Source of the DNA: Singulisphaera sp. GP187
GTDB lineage: Bacteria > Planctomycetota > Planctomycetia > Gemmatales > Gemmataceae
Reading direction: 5' to 3'
Assembly (NCBI GenBank): GCA_945905925.1
Contig: CAMDQN010000073.1
Location: 1 to 32,005 of the forward strand
Length of the DNA: 32,005 nucleotides
A program made the translations under genes and the position numbers. Shown here in pieces: positions 8,053-17,268 of this stretch. Numbering within the stretch: position 1 is the stretch's first letter; each line of letters begins with the position of its first letter. The notes beneath the pieces were generated by a model, which did no database searches, was not told where the DNA came from, and saw only the letters and a program-made list of their open reading frames with translations.

Positions 8053-8559
8053 ATGCCGCAGATGAGCGAAAGCACCGCCGAGAAACTCACCCCCAAACAG
8101 GCAACGGCCCTAGTCCGGGTTCTCGACCTCCAGGCGCGGTGGGAGAATCACCGCGACGACCCGGCCAAGAGTGCCGGGTCCACCTCCGACCTCCAGACGC
8201 GACAGAAAGCGTTCGAGGCGTTCCGTTCGGCGTGGCGCGAGTACGCCGCGGAGTACCGCGACGCGCAACTCCCGGAGCCGACGCAGAACGTCCCGGACCG
8301 GCTCGCTATCTGGTGCCGGACCCTGCGCGCCGTGTTGAACCGCGCCGAGACTGGAACGCCGGCGCTCATCTTGACGAAGGTGCACCGACTCGCGGACCGG
8401 ATCGCGGTTCGGGTGGGCAGGGCGCCGATGGAGCGGGCGATGGTGATGGAACTGGCGGACGGGATTCGCGAACTGGACGTGGTCATCGCGTGGTGCGAGA
8501 CGCCGGTCGCACTGCTGCTGCCGCCGGCGGTAGACATTCCCAAGGAAAAAGCGGCGTAA
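8053..8559 (+). CDS. Protein of unknown function, mostly helical
   Basis: The protein has 168 residues. It starts MPQMSESTAEKLTPKQATAL and is rich in Ala, Arg and Glu, with a predicted mostly helical, soluble fold and no signal peptide. No known domain was recognised. GAAGG lies about 7 bases before ATG 8053; a second in-frame ATG at 8062 is possible. The stop codon is only eight bases from the stop of the convergent ceramidase-like gene. Confidence 0.75.
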   Translation: MPQMSESTAEKLTPKQATALVRVLDLQARWENHRDDPAKSAGSTSDLQTRQKAFEAFRSAWREYAAEYRDAQLPEPTQNVPDRLAIWCRTLRAVLNRAETGTPALILTKVHRLADRIAVRVGRAPMERAMVMELADGIRELDVVIAWCETPVALLLPPAVDIPKEKAA

Positions 8560-8567
8560 CAACGGTC

Positions 8568-10139
8568 TCACAGCTTCTTCAGCACCGCGGCAACCTTGTC
8601 GTAAAAGAGCTGCTCCCATTCGGGCGCGAGCAGGCAATCGCTGTCCTCCTGCGCGCCGCCGACGTTCTGCATCTGTTTCGCCGTCGGCGTGTAGTAGATG
8701 TAGCCGTTGGTGTAACCGGCCACGAACGTTGGCTTGTGCGGCGAGGTCTTTTTGACGTTCAGCCCGATCTCGACCGTCAGTTCGCCGGGGAACGTCACGA
8801 GGACGAAGTCGCCCACGCGCAGGGCCGCGACTTCCACTTCGATGGGTTTACGAGCTGCGGCGAGGTTTGTGGCCTGGTGCTTCTGAAGCAGCGCGAGATT
8901 CGTCTGCACGCGGGTAAGCTTCTCCGTGGTGTAGATGTTGTCCGTGTAGGTCTGGATGTTCTTGCGGTTCGCCTCGTCGAGTTTCACGAGGTCATTCCGG
9001 CCGCGGTCCTTCTCGGAGAAGTAGCGGAACGAGGAGTCCGATGGGAACTCCGTCGACCGGTTGTACTTCGCCGTCAGTTCGAGGAACGTCTTGAGGTTGA
9101 GGGTCGTGCCCTTCAGTGACTTCACCAGTCGCATTTGCTCCGCGAGGAGCGATTCGATGCGCTCCGCGTGATCGGCTCGCGGGAGCTTGAGTTTCTCGTT
9201 GAGTATCTTGAGCGACCCGTCTGCGCACTTGATCTTTCGCACCGCTTGCAGCGTGCTGAGGCCGAGCATGTTGCCGAGCGGTTCGGCGCTACGCGGTTGG
9301 TGAGTGTCCTTATACCGTACGGGATTGATGTCGCCACCGCACCCTTGCACGAACATCGCGATCGTCCCTTCGCTCAGATTTTCCTCGATCACCCGCGACG
9401 CGAAGCCCGTGATGTCCGCGGTGTTCCCGCCGTTCGGCACGCCCATGATCGGGTGGCACGCGAAGTTGTACACCACGGCCAGCGTGCGCCCGTCGGTTCG
9501 GTCCACGCGCAGAATCCCGATCTGCGGATCAATAGGACCGACACTCGCGACCTCTTCGTCCGCTGGGAGCGAGTAGGCGTGTCGAACGTCCGCTTCCTTC
9601 CCGTTCTTGAGTTTGAGCCGCCGGTTCTCCGAAACGCGGTCTTCGCTGCCGACGCCCACCCCGACCTTCACGGGGACCATGTTGTCGGTCGCTGCTTTCA
9701 CCGCCTGAAACGTCTTCTCGTCCACGTCGGCGCACACGATGCCGTGGCAGTGGCTCGCGTTGACCACCACGCTCTCGTGGGCAATTTTGAGTTCCTTCTG
9801 AAGCCGGGCGCGAACCTTGGCGAGATAGTCGTTGCCGATGTGCCCGATTTCGCCGATGGCGACCGCATCGACCGTGATGAGTACGGCCGTCGCGGTGTCG
9901 CTCTTGAGTACCAGCGCCTTCACGAACAGAGGGTCGCTGACCGGAATGGCCGTCTTGTTCGTGATCTCGACTTTGGCGACCCCGGCGAAAAATTGCCCGG
10001 CTTTCGGTGTGGGAACGTCGGCTTTGGGCGGGTCCGCGGCCGGTGCGTTCGTATCGGGAGGCCCTTCGGCGGGCGGCTTGAGGTCGCGACACCCGAGCAG
10101 CGCGAACGCGAGGCAGAGCAGCAGAACGTAACGCATCAT
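8568..10139 (-). CDS. Neutral/alkaline ceramidase-like lipoprotein
   Basis: The protein has 523 residues. It begins with a lipoprotein signal peptide with lipobox LLGC (Cys17), then a Pro/Ala-rich linker and, from ~50, a domain that resembles the N-terminal catalytic domain of neutral/alkaline non-lysosomal ceramidases: AGVAKVEITN, a VVVNASHCHG segment with the histidines expected to bind zinc, VVYNFACHPI, and VQGCGGDINPV. Such enzymes hydrolyse amide bonds of ceramide-like lipids, but many planctomycete relatives are uncharacterised, so the substrate is unknown. GAGG eight bases upstream favours ATG 10139 over GTG 10148. It lies 33 bases after the oxidoreductase gene on the same strand, a likely two-gene operon. 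Confidence 0.85.
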   Translation of the reverse strand: MMRYVLLLCLAFALLGCRDLKPPAEGPPDTNAPAADPPKADVPTPKAGQFFAGVAKVEITNKTAIPVSDPLFVKALVLKSDTATAVLITVDAVAIGEIGHIGNDYLAKVRARLQKELKIAHESVVVNASHCHGIVCADVDEKTFQAVKAATDNMVPVKVGVGVGSEDRVSENRRLKLKNGKEADVRHAYSLPADEEVASVGPIDPQIGILRVDRTDGRTLAVVYNFACHPIMGVPNGGNTADITGFASRVIEENLSEGTIAMFVQGCGGDINPVRYKDTHQPRSAEPLGNMLGLSTLQAVRKIKCADGSLKILNEKLKLPRADHAERIESLLAEQMRLVKSLKGTTLNLKTFLELTAKYNRSTEFPSDSSFRYFSEKDRGRNDLVKLDEANRKNIQTYTDNIYTTEKLTRVQTNLALLQKHQATNLAAARKPIEVEVAALRVGDFVLVTFPGELTVEIGLNVKKTSPHKPTFVAGYTNGYIYYTPTAKQMQNVGGAQEDSDCLLAPEWEQLFYDKVAAVLKKL

Positions 10140-10172
10140 CGGAAGCACCTCGAAGTCGGGAGCGGTCGGCGG

Positions 10173-11249
10173 TCAGTCCTTCAGCGGAAGGCCGCACGCA
10201 CGCAGCAGCGTTTCCTGAACCGCGAGGTCGTGTTCGGGCGCGAAGTCGAAAGATTTCTCACCGCGAATGACGCGGGCCATGTCCGCGGCGTCATCGACGT
10301 AGCGACTGTACTTCGGGAACTTCACTTCCTGCGTCCCCTTCTTGTACTCGCCTTGCGCCTTCGACAGCGAAACGCGCGCGGCTGGGTTGTCGAGCGGCTG
10401 AATGTGGAACGTGCCTTCGGTGCCGCACACGACGAGGTGCCGCCGATCTCCGCCTTCGACCTCGATTGCGCTCGACTTGATGCTCGCCGTCGCTCGCGGG
10501 TAGCTCAACACCGCGAGCATGTTGTCGAGCAGTTTGTCGTCGAGCGAGGAAGAATGTTGGTTGAACGCCACCACTTCCTTCGGCTTGCCCAGCACGCCGA
10601 CAACCAGGTCGAGAACATGACAGCCCAACTCGAACATGATCCCGCCGCGGTAATCCGCTAACCGCTTGCGCTCCGCCGCTGGGACGACCTTGCTCATGAC
10701 CGCGTGAACCTCGAAGACTTCGCCGAGCCAACCTTTCTTGAGGAAGTCGCGGAGCAGCACGACCGCCGGGTTGTAGCGGAACATGTAGCCCATCTGAACC
10801 ATCAGTTTCTTCTTCGCGGCGATGTCGTGTATGCGCTTGAGTTGCGGCAGCGACTCGCCCGCGGGTTTGTCGATGTGAGTGTGCATCCCCGCCGAGACAC
10901 ACGCTTCGGCGTTGTCGAGCAGGTCGCGCACGCGCGTTTCGACGAGCACCGCTTGAAGCCCCGGTGTCGCGAGCAGTTGCTCGCGCGTGAGCCACTTCAG
11001 ATCGCGGTAGGCGGGCGCGTTCTCGGCTTGCTTGCGAAGCGCCTCGTCCGGTTCGACCACGCCGACGACTTCGTAATCGGCCGACGCGCGATACACGGAT
11101 AGCTTGCTGGCGTGTGCGTGCCCGACACCGATTTGCCCGATCTTGATGCGCTTTGGCTTCTCATCGGCTCGAACCCCCGACATGAGCGGAACCGTAACCG
11201 CCGCCGCGCCGAGCTGTGTGAGCGCGGCGCGCCGAGTGAGATTGGACAT
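10173..11249 (-). CDS. Tat-exported Gfo/Idh/MocA family oxidoreductase
   Basis: The protein has 358 residues. Residues 1-28 are a twin-arginine type signal (TRRAALTQLGAAAVTVPL). The Rossmann nucleotide-binding motif follows (KIGQIGVGHAHA, ~35-46), and the family's catalytic-region lysine motif is seen as THIDKPAGE (~122-130; usually EKP). A C-terminal alpha/beta domain follows with H-x-LD (CHVLDLVVGV). These enzymes oxidise or reduce sugar-like substrates with NAD(P), and planctomycetes have many exported copies. The substrate is not predictable. It is probably transcribed first, ahead of the ceramidase-like gene, and is divergent from the DUF1501 operon. Confidence 0.9.
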   Translation of the reverse strand: MSNLTRRAALTQLGAAAVTVPLMSGVRADEKPKRIKIGQIGVGHAHASKLSVYRASADYEVVGVVEPDEALRKQAENAPAYRDLKWLTREQLLATPGLQAVLVETRVRDLLDNAEACVSAGMHTHIDKPAGESLPQLKRIHDIAAKKKLMVQMGYMFRYNPAVVLLRDFLKKGWLGEVFEVHAVMSKVVPAAERKRLADYRGGIMFELGCHVLDLVVGVLGKPKEVVAFNQHSSSLDDKLLDNMLAVLSYPRATASIKSSAIEVEGGDRRHLVVCGTEGTFHIQPLDNPAARVSLSKAQGEYKKGTQEVKFPKYSRYVDDAADMARVIRGEKSFDFAPEHDLAVQETLLRACGLPLKD

Positions 11250-11394
11250 GGATGGTCTCGCGCATCGGGTAGGGATTCGGATTGCCGCTTGACGCTAGTG
11301 GTGCCGCGTGCGAAAGTCAAATACCTTCCGACTTGCCTGCCCACCGACCGCCGACCGAGTTGGTCCGAAACTCACACCAAACGGCGAACCGAAC

Positions 11395-12738
11395 ATGCCT
11401 CACCTTCACACACAAGAACCGCGAAACACCATTCCGCCCGGTATCGTTCACGTCGGTTCGCGGCGGTGGTTCCTTCGCACGGGTCTCGCCGGTGTCGCGG
11501 GCGCGTGTACTCCGTCGGTTCTTCGCGCGAGCGAGAAGCCCGTCGCGAAGAAACCGGCTTCCGTCATCCTGTTCTGGCTGTCGGGCGGGCTGAGCCACAT
11601 CGATTCGTGGGATCCGAAGCCGTCCGCACCGGAGGAAGTGCGCGGTCCGTTCGGGTCGATCGCGACGTGCGTTCCGGGCGTGCGCGTCAGCGAGCACCTG
11701 CCGCTTCAAGCGAGCATCATGGACCGGCTCAGCCTGATTCGCTCGGTCGATTGCCGCGCCAGCGATCACACGCCGATCACGATGCAGTCCGGTAACTCAC
11801 TCGCGAGGCGCACGAACGACGGCAAGGATGGCGGCGGTTACCCATCCATGGGCGCGGTCGCGGCGAAGTTCCGCGGACCGAACGACCCTGCGCTGCCCGC
11901 GTTTGTGGGGCTGGCGAACAGTTGGAAGGCCGACGTGTGGGGCGCCGGTCAACTCGGAACCGCTTACGACCCGGTGCAGGGCACGGACCTCGCGGGCCGT
12001 GTGACGCTCCCGCAAGGCGTGTCGATTCCGCAACTCCGCGACCGCGACGAACTTCGCCGCCGGCTTGGTTCGGCCCGGCGCGAACTCGACACGACCGACG
12101 CCGATCGGCTCGACGGCTACTCTCGCCGCGCTCTCGACATGATCGTTTCCGGGAAGGCGCAGAAGGCGTTCCAACTCGACGAAGAACCCGATCGCGTGCG
12201 CGACAATTACGGGCGCGACAGCATCGGCGAGAAGGCGCTGCTCGCCCGCCGATTGGTCGAAGCCGGCACGACCTACGTTCTCGTGAGTGGGGCGTGGGGT
12301 TATTTCGACCATCACGGCGACGAGGTTCAGTGGGGCGGCATCGTGAAGGGGCTGAAGCCGCTGTTGCCGCGAATCGATCGCGTGATTTACGCGCTGGTGA
12401 ACGACCTACAAGCTCGCGGGCTGCTCGACTCGACACTGGTGTTGATGATGGGCGAGTTCGGTCGCGGTCCGGTGATTAACAAGAACGCGGGCCGCGACCA
12501 CTGGACGAAATGTATGTCGATGCTTGTCGCCGGTGGCGGGTTGCCCACGGGCCAAGCGATCGGTAGCACCGATGCGAAGGGGTACGACATTCAGGACCGC
12601 AAAGTCACGCCTTCTGATCTTGCAGCCACGGTGTTCCGGCACTTGGGCATCGACACGAGCACGCACTGGGAAGACCCGCAGGGTCGGCCGATTCCGATCG
12701 TGACCGAGAACGGCGCCCCGATCCCGGAACTGACTTGA
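11395..12738 (+). CDS. DUF1501 protein (first copy), sulfatase-like fold
   Basis: The protein has 447 residues with a Tat-like N-terminus (SRRWFLRTGLAGVAGACTP, 22-40). DUF1501 proteins belong to the alkaline phosphatase/sulfatase superfamily. Landmarks are VILFWLSGGLSHIDSWDPKP near the N-terminus, DSTLVLMMGEFGRGP, and a late RDHW. They are nearly always next to DUF1549/DUF1553 cytochrome proteins in planctomycetes, and their reaction is not known. ATG 11395 was chosen because it puts the RR motif at 23-24; the upstream extension to 11308 is basic and unlike a signal. It is the first gene of an operon, and its stop overlaps or touches the start of the PSD1 gene. Confidence 0.88.
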   Translation: MPHLHTQEPRNTIPPGIVHVGSRRWFLRTGLAGVAGACTPSVLRASEKPVAKKPASVILFWLSGGLSHIDSWDPKPSAPEEVRGPFGSIATCVPGVRVSEHLPLQASIMDRLSLIRSVDCRASDHTPITMQSGNSLARRTNDGKDGGGYPSMGAVAAKFRGPNDPALPAFVGLANSWKADVWGAGQLGTAYDPVQGTDLAGRVTLPQGVSIPQLRDRDELRRRLGSARRELDTTDADRLDGYSRRALDMIVSGKAQKAFQLDEEPDRVRDNYGRDSIGEKALLARRLVEAGTTYVLVSGAWGYFDHHGDEVQWGGIVKGLKPLLPRIDRVIYALVNDLQARGLLDSTLVLMMGEFGRGPVINKNAGRDHWTKCMSMLVAGGGLPTGQAIGSTDAKGYDIQDRKVTPSDLAATVFRHLGIDTSTHWEDPQGRPIPIVTENGAPIPELT

Positions 12739-12740
12739 AC

Positions 12741-14843
12741 GTGGCTTACCGAGTACGCTTCCTCGCCACCACGCTCACGCTCCTCTTACCGTTGTATGCG
12801 GGCGCGGCGGATGTCGATTACGCGCGCGACGTGCGGCCCATCATTCAGAAGCACTGCGTTCGGTGCCACGGTGAGAAGAAGCAAGAAGGCGGCTTGCGCC
12901 TCGACGTGCGCCGGCGCGCGCTCGCGGGCGGCGACAGCGGTCCGGCGGTCGTCGCGGGGAAGGGCGGCGAACTTCTGAAGCGTGTCGAGGCGCGCGACGA
13001 GAAGAAGGTAATGCCGCCCGCGGGACAACTCGCGGACGCAGAGATTGCCACGCTTCGCGCGTGGGTCGAACAGGGCGCGAAGTGGCCCGACGAACTCGCG
13101 GGCAAGGAGCCATCCGAGGAACACTGGGCGTTCAAGCCAATCAAGCGTCCTGAAGTTCCCAAAGTTAGCCGCGAGCCGAAGGCGATCGTTCACCCCATTG
13201 ACGCTTTCATCCTCGCGAAGTTGAGTGACAACAAGCTGTCACCGGCACCCGCGGCCGACAAACGCACGCTCATCCGCCGACTTCACCTCGACCTGATCGG
13301 TCTTCCGCCCACACCCGCCGAGGTCGATGCGTTCCTGAAAGACAACACGCCAACCGCTTACGAGAAGGTGGTGGACAAGCTGCTTGCGAGTCCGCATTTC
13401 GGCGAGCGTTGGGGCCGGCACTGGCTCGACCTCGCGCGCTTCGCGGAGAGCGACGGCTACGAGAATGATAATCTCCGACCCAACGCGTGGCGCTTTCGCG
13501 ACTGGGTCGTGAGTGCCATCAACGACGATATGCCGTTCGACCAATTCACAGTGGCGCAACTCGCGGGCGACCTTCTCCCGAACGCGACCGACGAGCAGAA
13601 AACCGCGGCTGGGTTTCACCGCAACACGCTCTGGAATAGCGCCGCGAGTGGCGACAAGGAAGAGTTCCGCACCTACGCCATCAAGGACCGCACCGACACG
13701 ACCGGTCTCGTGTGGATGGGGCTGACCGTCGGCTGCGCGCAGTGCCATTCGCACAAGTACGACCCCGTTTCGCACCGCGAATACTACCAGCTCTACGCGT
13801 TCTTCAACCGCAGTGAGAACGCGGAGGTGAAGCTCGCCGGCGCGAAGGAGTTTATCCCGACGCTCAAGGACGTGGCTCGCGAAACGCGCATTCACACTCG
13901 CGGAAACTTCCTCGCGCCGGGCGCAGTCGTGAAACCCGGTACGCCGGGTTTCCTTCCGCCGCTGAAGGCGCGCGGCGACACTGCGGACCGGCTCGACCTC
14001 GCGAAGTGGCTCGTGGACCCGGCGCATCCGCTGACGGTTCGCGTCGCGGTGAATAACGTATGGCAATACCTGTTCGGTTACGGGTTGGTGCCCACGCCGG
14101 AGAACTTCGGGCTGAACGGCACGCGGCCCAAACATCCCGAACTCCTCGACTGGCTCGCGACCGAATACGTGCGCCTGAAGTGGTCCCGCAAGGCGCTGAT
14201 TCGCACCATCGTGATGTCCGCGACCTACCGGCAGTCGTCGGTGCGCCCCGGGAACACGACTGACCCGAATAACGAACTACTCGCGCGCCAGAACCGCTTT
14301 CGCGTCGAAGCGGAAATCGCGCGCGACCTCTCGCTCGCGACAAGCGGGCTGCTCGTGTCCAAGTTGGGTGGGCCGTCGATCGTGCCGCCGTTCCCGGACG
14401 GGTTGCTCGATCAGAAGTTCGGCGCGGAATCGCTGAAGATGCCCGCGGGCGACAGGCACCGGCGCGGCATTTACATTCACGTTCAGCGCACGTTGCCGCA
14501 TCCGACGCTCGCAGTGTTCGACGCGGCCGACGGTAACGTATCGTGCCCGAAGCGCGACCGCAGCATCACACCACTTCAGGCGCTCACGCTGCTCAACGAC
14601 ACGGTATTCGTCGAATGCGCTCGCGCGCTCGGTGAAGTGGTGCGAAAGACCGGGGTCACCGACGAAGCGCGGCTCCGAGGCGCGTTCGAGTTGTGCGTGT
14701 CGCGCCCGCCGAGCGAGCGCGAACTCGCGGTGCTCACGAAGTTGGTTCAGCGGCAGCGTGAGTTAGGCGCGAAGGATGAAGCCGTGTGGTTCGGGATCGC
14801 GCGAACGCTCCTCAATCTCGAAGAGTTCACGACGCGGGAGTAG
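12741..14843 (+). CDS. PSD1 protein: cytochrome c-like domain with DUF1549 and DUF1553
   Basis: The protein has 700 residues. The signal peptide covers ~1-23; a planctomycete-type cytochrome c domain follows with heme motif CVRCH (39-43) and likely axial Met in VMPPAG. DUF1549 covers ~135-340 (ERWGRHWLDLARFAESDGYE, then CAQCHSHKYDP at ~332-342, a second C-x2-C-H), and DUF1553 covers ~400-690 (DLAKWLVDPAHPLTVRVAVN). It is thought to be a periplasmic redox protein working with DUF1501 partners; the substrate is unknown. GTG 12741 is preferred. TTG 12735 is an alternative that would overlap the previous stop by four bases. Confidence 0.9.
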   Translation: MAYRVRFLATTLTLLLPLYAGAADVDYARDVRPIIQKHCVRCHGEKKQEGGLRLDVRRRALAGGDSGPAVVAGKGGELLKRVEARDEKKVMPPAGQLADAEIATLRAWVEQGAKWPDELAGKEPSEEHWAFKPIKRPEVPKVSREPKAIVHPIDAFILAKLSDNKLSPAPAADKRTLIRRLHLDLIGLPPTPAEVDAFLKDNTPTAYEKVVDKLLASPHFGERWGRHWLDLARFAESDGYENDNLRPNAWRFRDWVVSAINDDMPFDQFTVAQLAGDLLPNATDEQKTAAGFHRNTLWNSAASGDKEEFRTYAIKDRTDTTGLVWMGLTVGCAQCHSHKYDPVSHREYYQLYAFFNRSENAEVKLAGAKEFIPTLKDVARETRIHTRGNFLAPGAVVKPGTPGFLPPLKARGDTADRLDLAKWLVDPAHPLTVRVAVNNVWQYLFGYGLVPTPENFGLNGTRPKHPELLDWLATEYVRLKWSRKALIRTIVMSATYRQSSVRPGNTTDPNNELLARQNRFRVEAEIARDLSLATSGLLVSKLGGPSIVPPFPDGLLDQKFGAESLKMPAGDRHRRGIYIHVQRTLPHPTLAVFDAADGNVSCPKRDRSITPLQALTLLNDTVFVECARALGEVVRKTGVTDEARLRGAFELCVSRPPSERELAVLTKLVQRQRELGAKDEAVWFGIARTLLNLEEFTTRE

Positions 14844-14845
14844 TC

Positions 14846-16228
14846 ATGCACGCGCCGTTTGATCGCCGAACGCTACTCGGCCGCACCGCGGGCGGAATGG
14901 GAATCGCCGCGCTCGCTTCACTTCTCGCACAAGACACCGCGCACGCCGCGGACACCGACCCGCCGAAACCGCATTTCAAGGCGAGCGCGACGAGCGGCAT
15001 CTTCGTGTTTCTCGTCGGCGGGACGAGTCAGGTCGATATGTTCGACCCGAAGCCGGAGTTGGCGAAACTGCACGGCAAACCGATTCCCGAATCGTTCCGC
15101 GCCGGTGTGCGCCTCGGCCAGACGAACTACACCGCGCCGGTGATGCAGTCGCCGTTCAAGTTCAAGCGTTACGGGAAGTGCGGAACCGAATTCTCCGAAC
15201 TGCTCCCCGAAATCGGGTCGTGTGCCGACGACATCGCGCTCGTTCGCTCCATGCACCACGAGGCATTCGACCACGCGCCGGGCGAACTGATGCTCTGCAC
15301 CGGGAAGGACCAACCCGGGCGGCCCACGGTTGGTTCGTGGCTCACTTACGGACTCGGCAGCGCGTCGAAGAACCTTCCCGGCTATGTCGTCCTTCTTAAC
15401 GGGCGCTCGCCGAAAGCGAGAAGTTACGTCTGGGGGAACGGCTTCCTCCCCGCGACGCATCAGGGCGTGCTCTTCCGCGGGGGCGGCTCGCCGATCCTCG
15501 ATCTCACCACACCGAAGGACATCACACCAGAGGTTCACCGGGCGCAACTCGACGCGATCCGCGAACTGAACGCGCTCCGCCGCGACGAGACCAACGACCC
15601 GAAGTTCGATGCGCAAATCGCGGCCTACGAACTCGCGTACCGGATGCAGTCGGCCGCGCCGGAACTGGCCGATCTGTCGAAGGAACCGAAAGTCATTCTC
15701 GACTCCTACGGCGACGGTGGCTTCGCGCGCTCTCTGCTGCTTGCGCGCCGGTTGGTGGAACGCGGCGTGCGGTTCGTCACGGTCACGCACCACGAATGGG
15801 ACCACCACGACGGTATCAAGGACGGGGTGCCGAAGGCGTGTCGCGAAGTCGATAAGCCGATCGCGGCGCTCATCAAAGACCTGAAGCATCGTGGGCTGCT
15901 CGGTTCGACTTTGGTAGCGTGTGTGAGTGAGTTCGGGCGCACTGCGATTACGCAGGGCAAAGACATGGCGACCGCCGGCCGCGACCACCACCCGCACGCA
16001 TTCAGTGTGTTCCTCGCGGGCGGCGGCGTGAAAGGCGGGCAAGTCTACGGAGCGACCGACGAACTCGGTTGGAAGGTGGCCGAGGACGGCGTTCACATGA
16101 ACGACTTCCACGCCACGCTGTTGCACCTGTTCGGATTCGACCACAAGAAGCTGACGTTCCGGCACCAAGGTCTGGACATGCGCCTGACCGATGTGGCCGG
16201 GAAAGTGGTGGCGAAGATCGCGGGGTGA
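14846..16228 (+). CDS. DUF1501 protein (second copy)
   Basis: The protein has 460 residues with a Tat-type signal (DRRTLLGRTAGGMGIAALA, 6-24; cleavage near AHAAD). It shares the DUF1501 layout with the copy at 11395: FVFLVGGTSQVDMFDPKP, VSEFGRTA, and GRDHHPHAFS late in the protein. GGGAG five bases before ATG 14846 fixes the start, two bases after the PSD1 stop, so it is translated in the same operon. The two DUF1501 proteins differ clearly in sequence, so this is not a recent duplication. Confidence 0.92.
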   Translation: MHAPFDRRTLLGRTAGGMGIAALASLLAQDTAHAADTDPPKPHFKASATSGIFVFLVGGTSQVDMFDPKPELAKLHGKPIPESFRAGVRLGQTNYTAPVMQSPFKFKRYGKCGTEFSELLPEIGSCADDIALVRSMHHEAFDHAPGELMLCTGKDQPGRPTVGSWLTYGLGSASKNLPGYVVLLNGRSPKARSYVWGNGFLPATHQGVLFRGGGSPILDLTTPKDITPEVHRAQLDAIRELNALRRDETNDPKFDAQIAAYELAYRMQSAAPELADLSKEPKVILDSYGDGGFARSLLLARRLVERGVRFVTVTHHEWDHHDGIKDGVPKACREVDKPIAALIKDLKHRGLLGSTLVACVSEFGRTAITQGKDMATAGRDHHPHAFSVFLAGGGVKGGQVYGATDELGWKVAEDGVHMNDFHATLLHLFGFDHKKLTFRHQGLDMRLTDVAGKVVAKIAG

Positions 16229-16314
16229 AAGTTGCGAGCGCGTCGTGGTCACGCGGCTGGTGGGTCGTGACCACTCGCCGAAGTTATCCAACGGACTTGG
16301 CGGGGAAAGATGGC

Positions 16315-17091
16315 ATGCACGACTCCCCGGAACTGACGGCTGACGAGCGGGCCACGTACGAGTGGCAGATGTGGGTGCCGGGGGTCGGTGAGGAAGGCCA
16401 GCAGCGGCTCAAGGGCGCGTCCGTTCTCGTGTCGCGCATCGGCGGGGTCGGTGGCACGGCGGCGTACGAACTGGCCGCCGCCGGGGTCGGTCGGCTCATC
16501 CTCGCCCACGCCGGGAACATCAAACCGTCCGACCTGAACCGGCAACTCCTGATGACCCACGCCGACATCGGCACCTCGCGCGTCGAATCGGCCGCCCGGC
16601 GGTTGCGGGAACTGAATCCGCGACTCGAAGTGGTGACCGTGCCGGAGAACGTCAACGCTGGGAACGCAGCGCGGCTGGTCGGGCTGGCGGACGTGGTGAT
16701 CGACGCCGCCCCGTTGTTCGAGGAGCGGCTCGCCATGAACGGCGAGGCGGTGCGGCAGGGCAAGCCGCTGGTCGAGGCGGCGATGTACGAGTTGTCGGTG
16801 CAGGTGACGACGATACTCCCCGGCCAGACGGCATGTCTCGCGTGCCGGGTGCCCGAACCGCCGCCGGACTGGAAGCGGCAATTCCCGGTGTTCGGCGCGG
16901 TGGCCGGGGTGGCCGGGTGTGTCGCTGCCGTCGAGGTGATCAAACTCATCTGCGGGCTCGGCGAACCGCTCGCCGACCGACTCCTCGTGTGGGAACTCCG
17001 CGAGATGGGCTTTCGCCTCTTCCGCACGCGGCGCCGACCCGGGTGTCTCGTCTGCAGCGCACTTCCTCAAGTGGAAGGCGCCAGCCGGTAG
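16315..17091 (+). CDS. Divergent E1-like (ThiF/MoeB/HesA family) protein
   Basis: The protein has 258 residues. E1-like enzymes adenylate the C-terminus of ubiquitin-like sulfur carriers (MoaD, ThiS). The nucleotide-binding loop is IGGVGGTAAYELAAAGVG (42-59), the Arg of NRQ is kept (76), and two zinc-type Cys pairs are present (CLAC 174-177, CLVC 244-247). Three usual key positions differ. The acidic 'DxD' before the NRQ helix reads AHAG; the Lys of the 'KVESA' helix is Arg89; and the 'DCTDN' motif reads DAAPL (130-134), so the second Asp is lost. It may bind nucleotide without normal catalysis, or act on another ligand. It lies 86 bases after the DUF1501 gene and 177 before the tandem binding-protein gene. 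No MoaD/ThiS-like partner is in the window. Confidence 0.85.
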   Translation: MHDSPELTADERATYEWQMWVPGVGEEGQQRLKGASVLVSRIGGVGGTAAYELAAAGVGRLILAHAGNIKPSDLNRQLLMTHADIGTSRVESAARRLRELNPRLEVVTVPENVNAGNAARLVGLADVVIDAAPLFEERLAMNGEAVRQGKPLVEAAMYELSVQVTTILPGQTACLACRVPEPPPDWKRQFPVFGAVAGVAGCVAAVEVIKLICGLGEPLADRLLVWELREMGFRLFRTRRRPGCLVCSALPQVEGASR

Positions 17092-17268
17092 TTCTCGGGA
17101 ACTTCTCCCGATTACCACGCGATGCTCTCGCTACTGCCGAGTACCTGCGCGTACAGTTGAAGAATCAGATACGCTCGCTTGCGACTCGTGTCGCGGCGGG
17201 ATACGCTTGCTTCGTCCCCGCTTCGCTGTTCAATCGCCTTGGTTCGCCACAACCCGACCGACCACCCC

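Noticed and set aside
14918-16291. A 457-codon open frame on the minus strand opposite the second DUF1501 gene
   Set aside because: It is a side effect of high third-position G+C; the translation is Arg/Val/His-rich with no family, and the plus strand encodes a complete DUF1501 protein.
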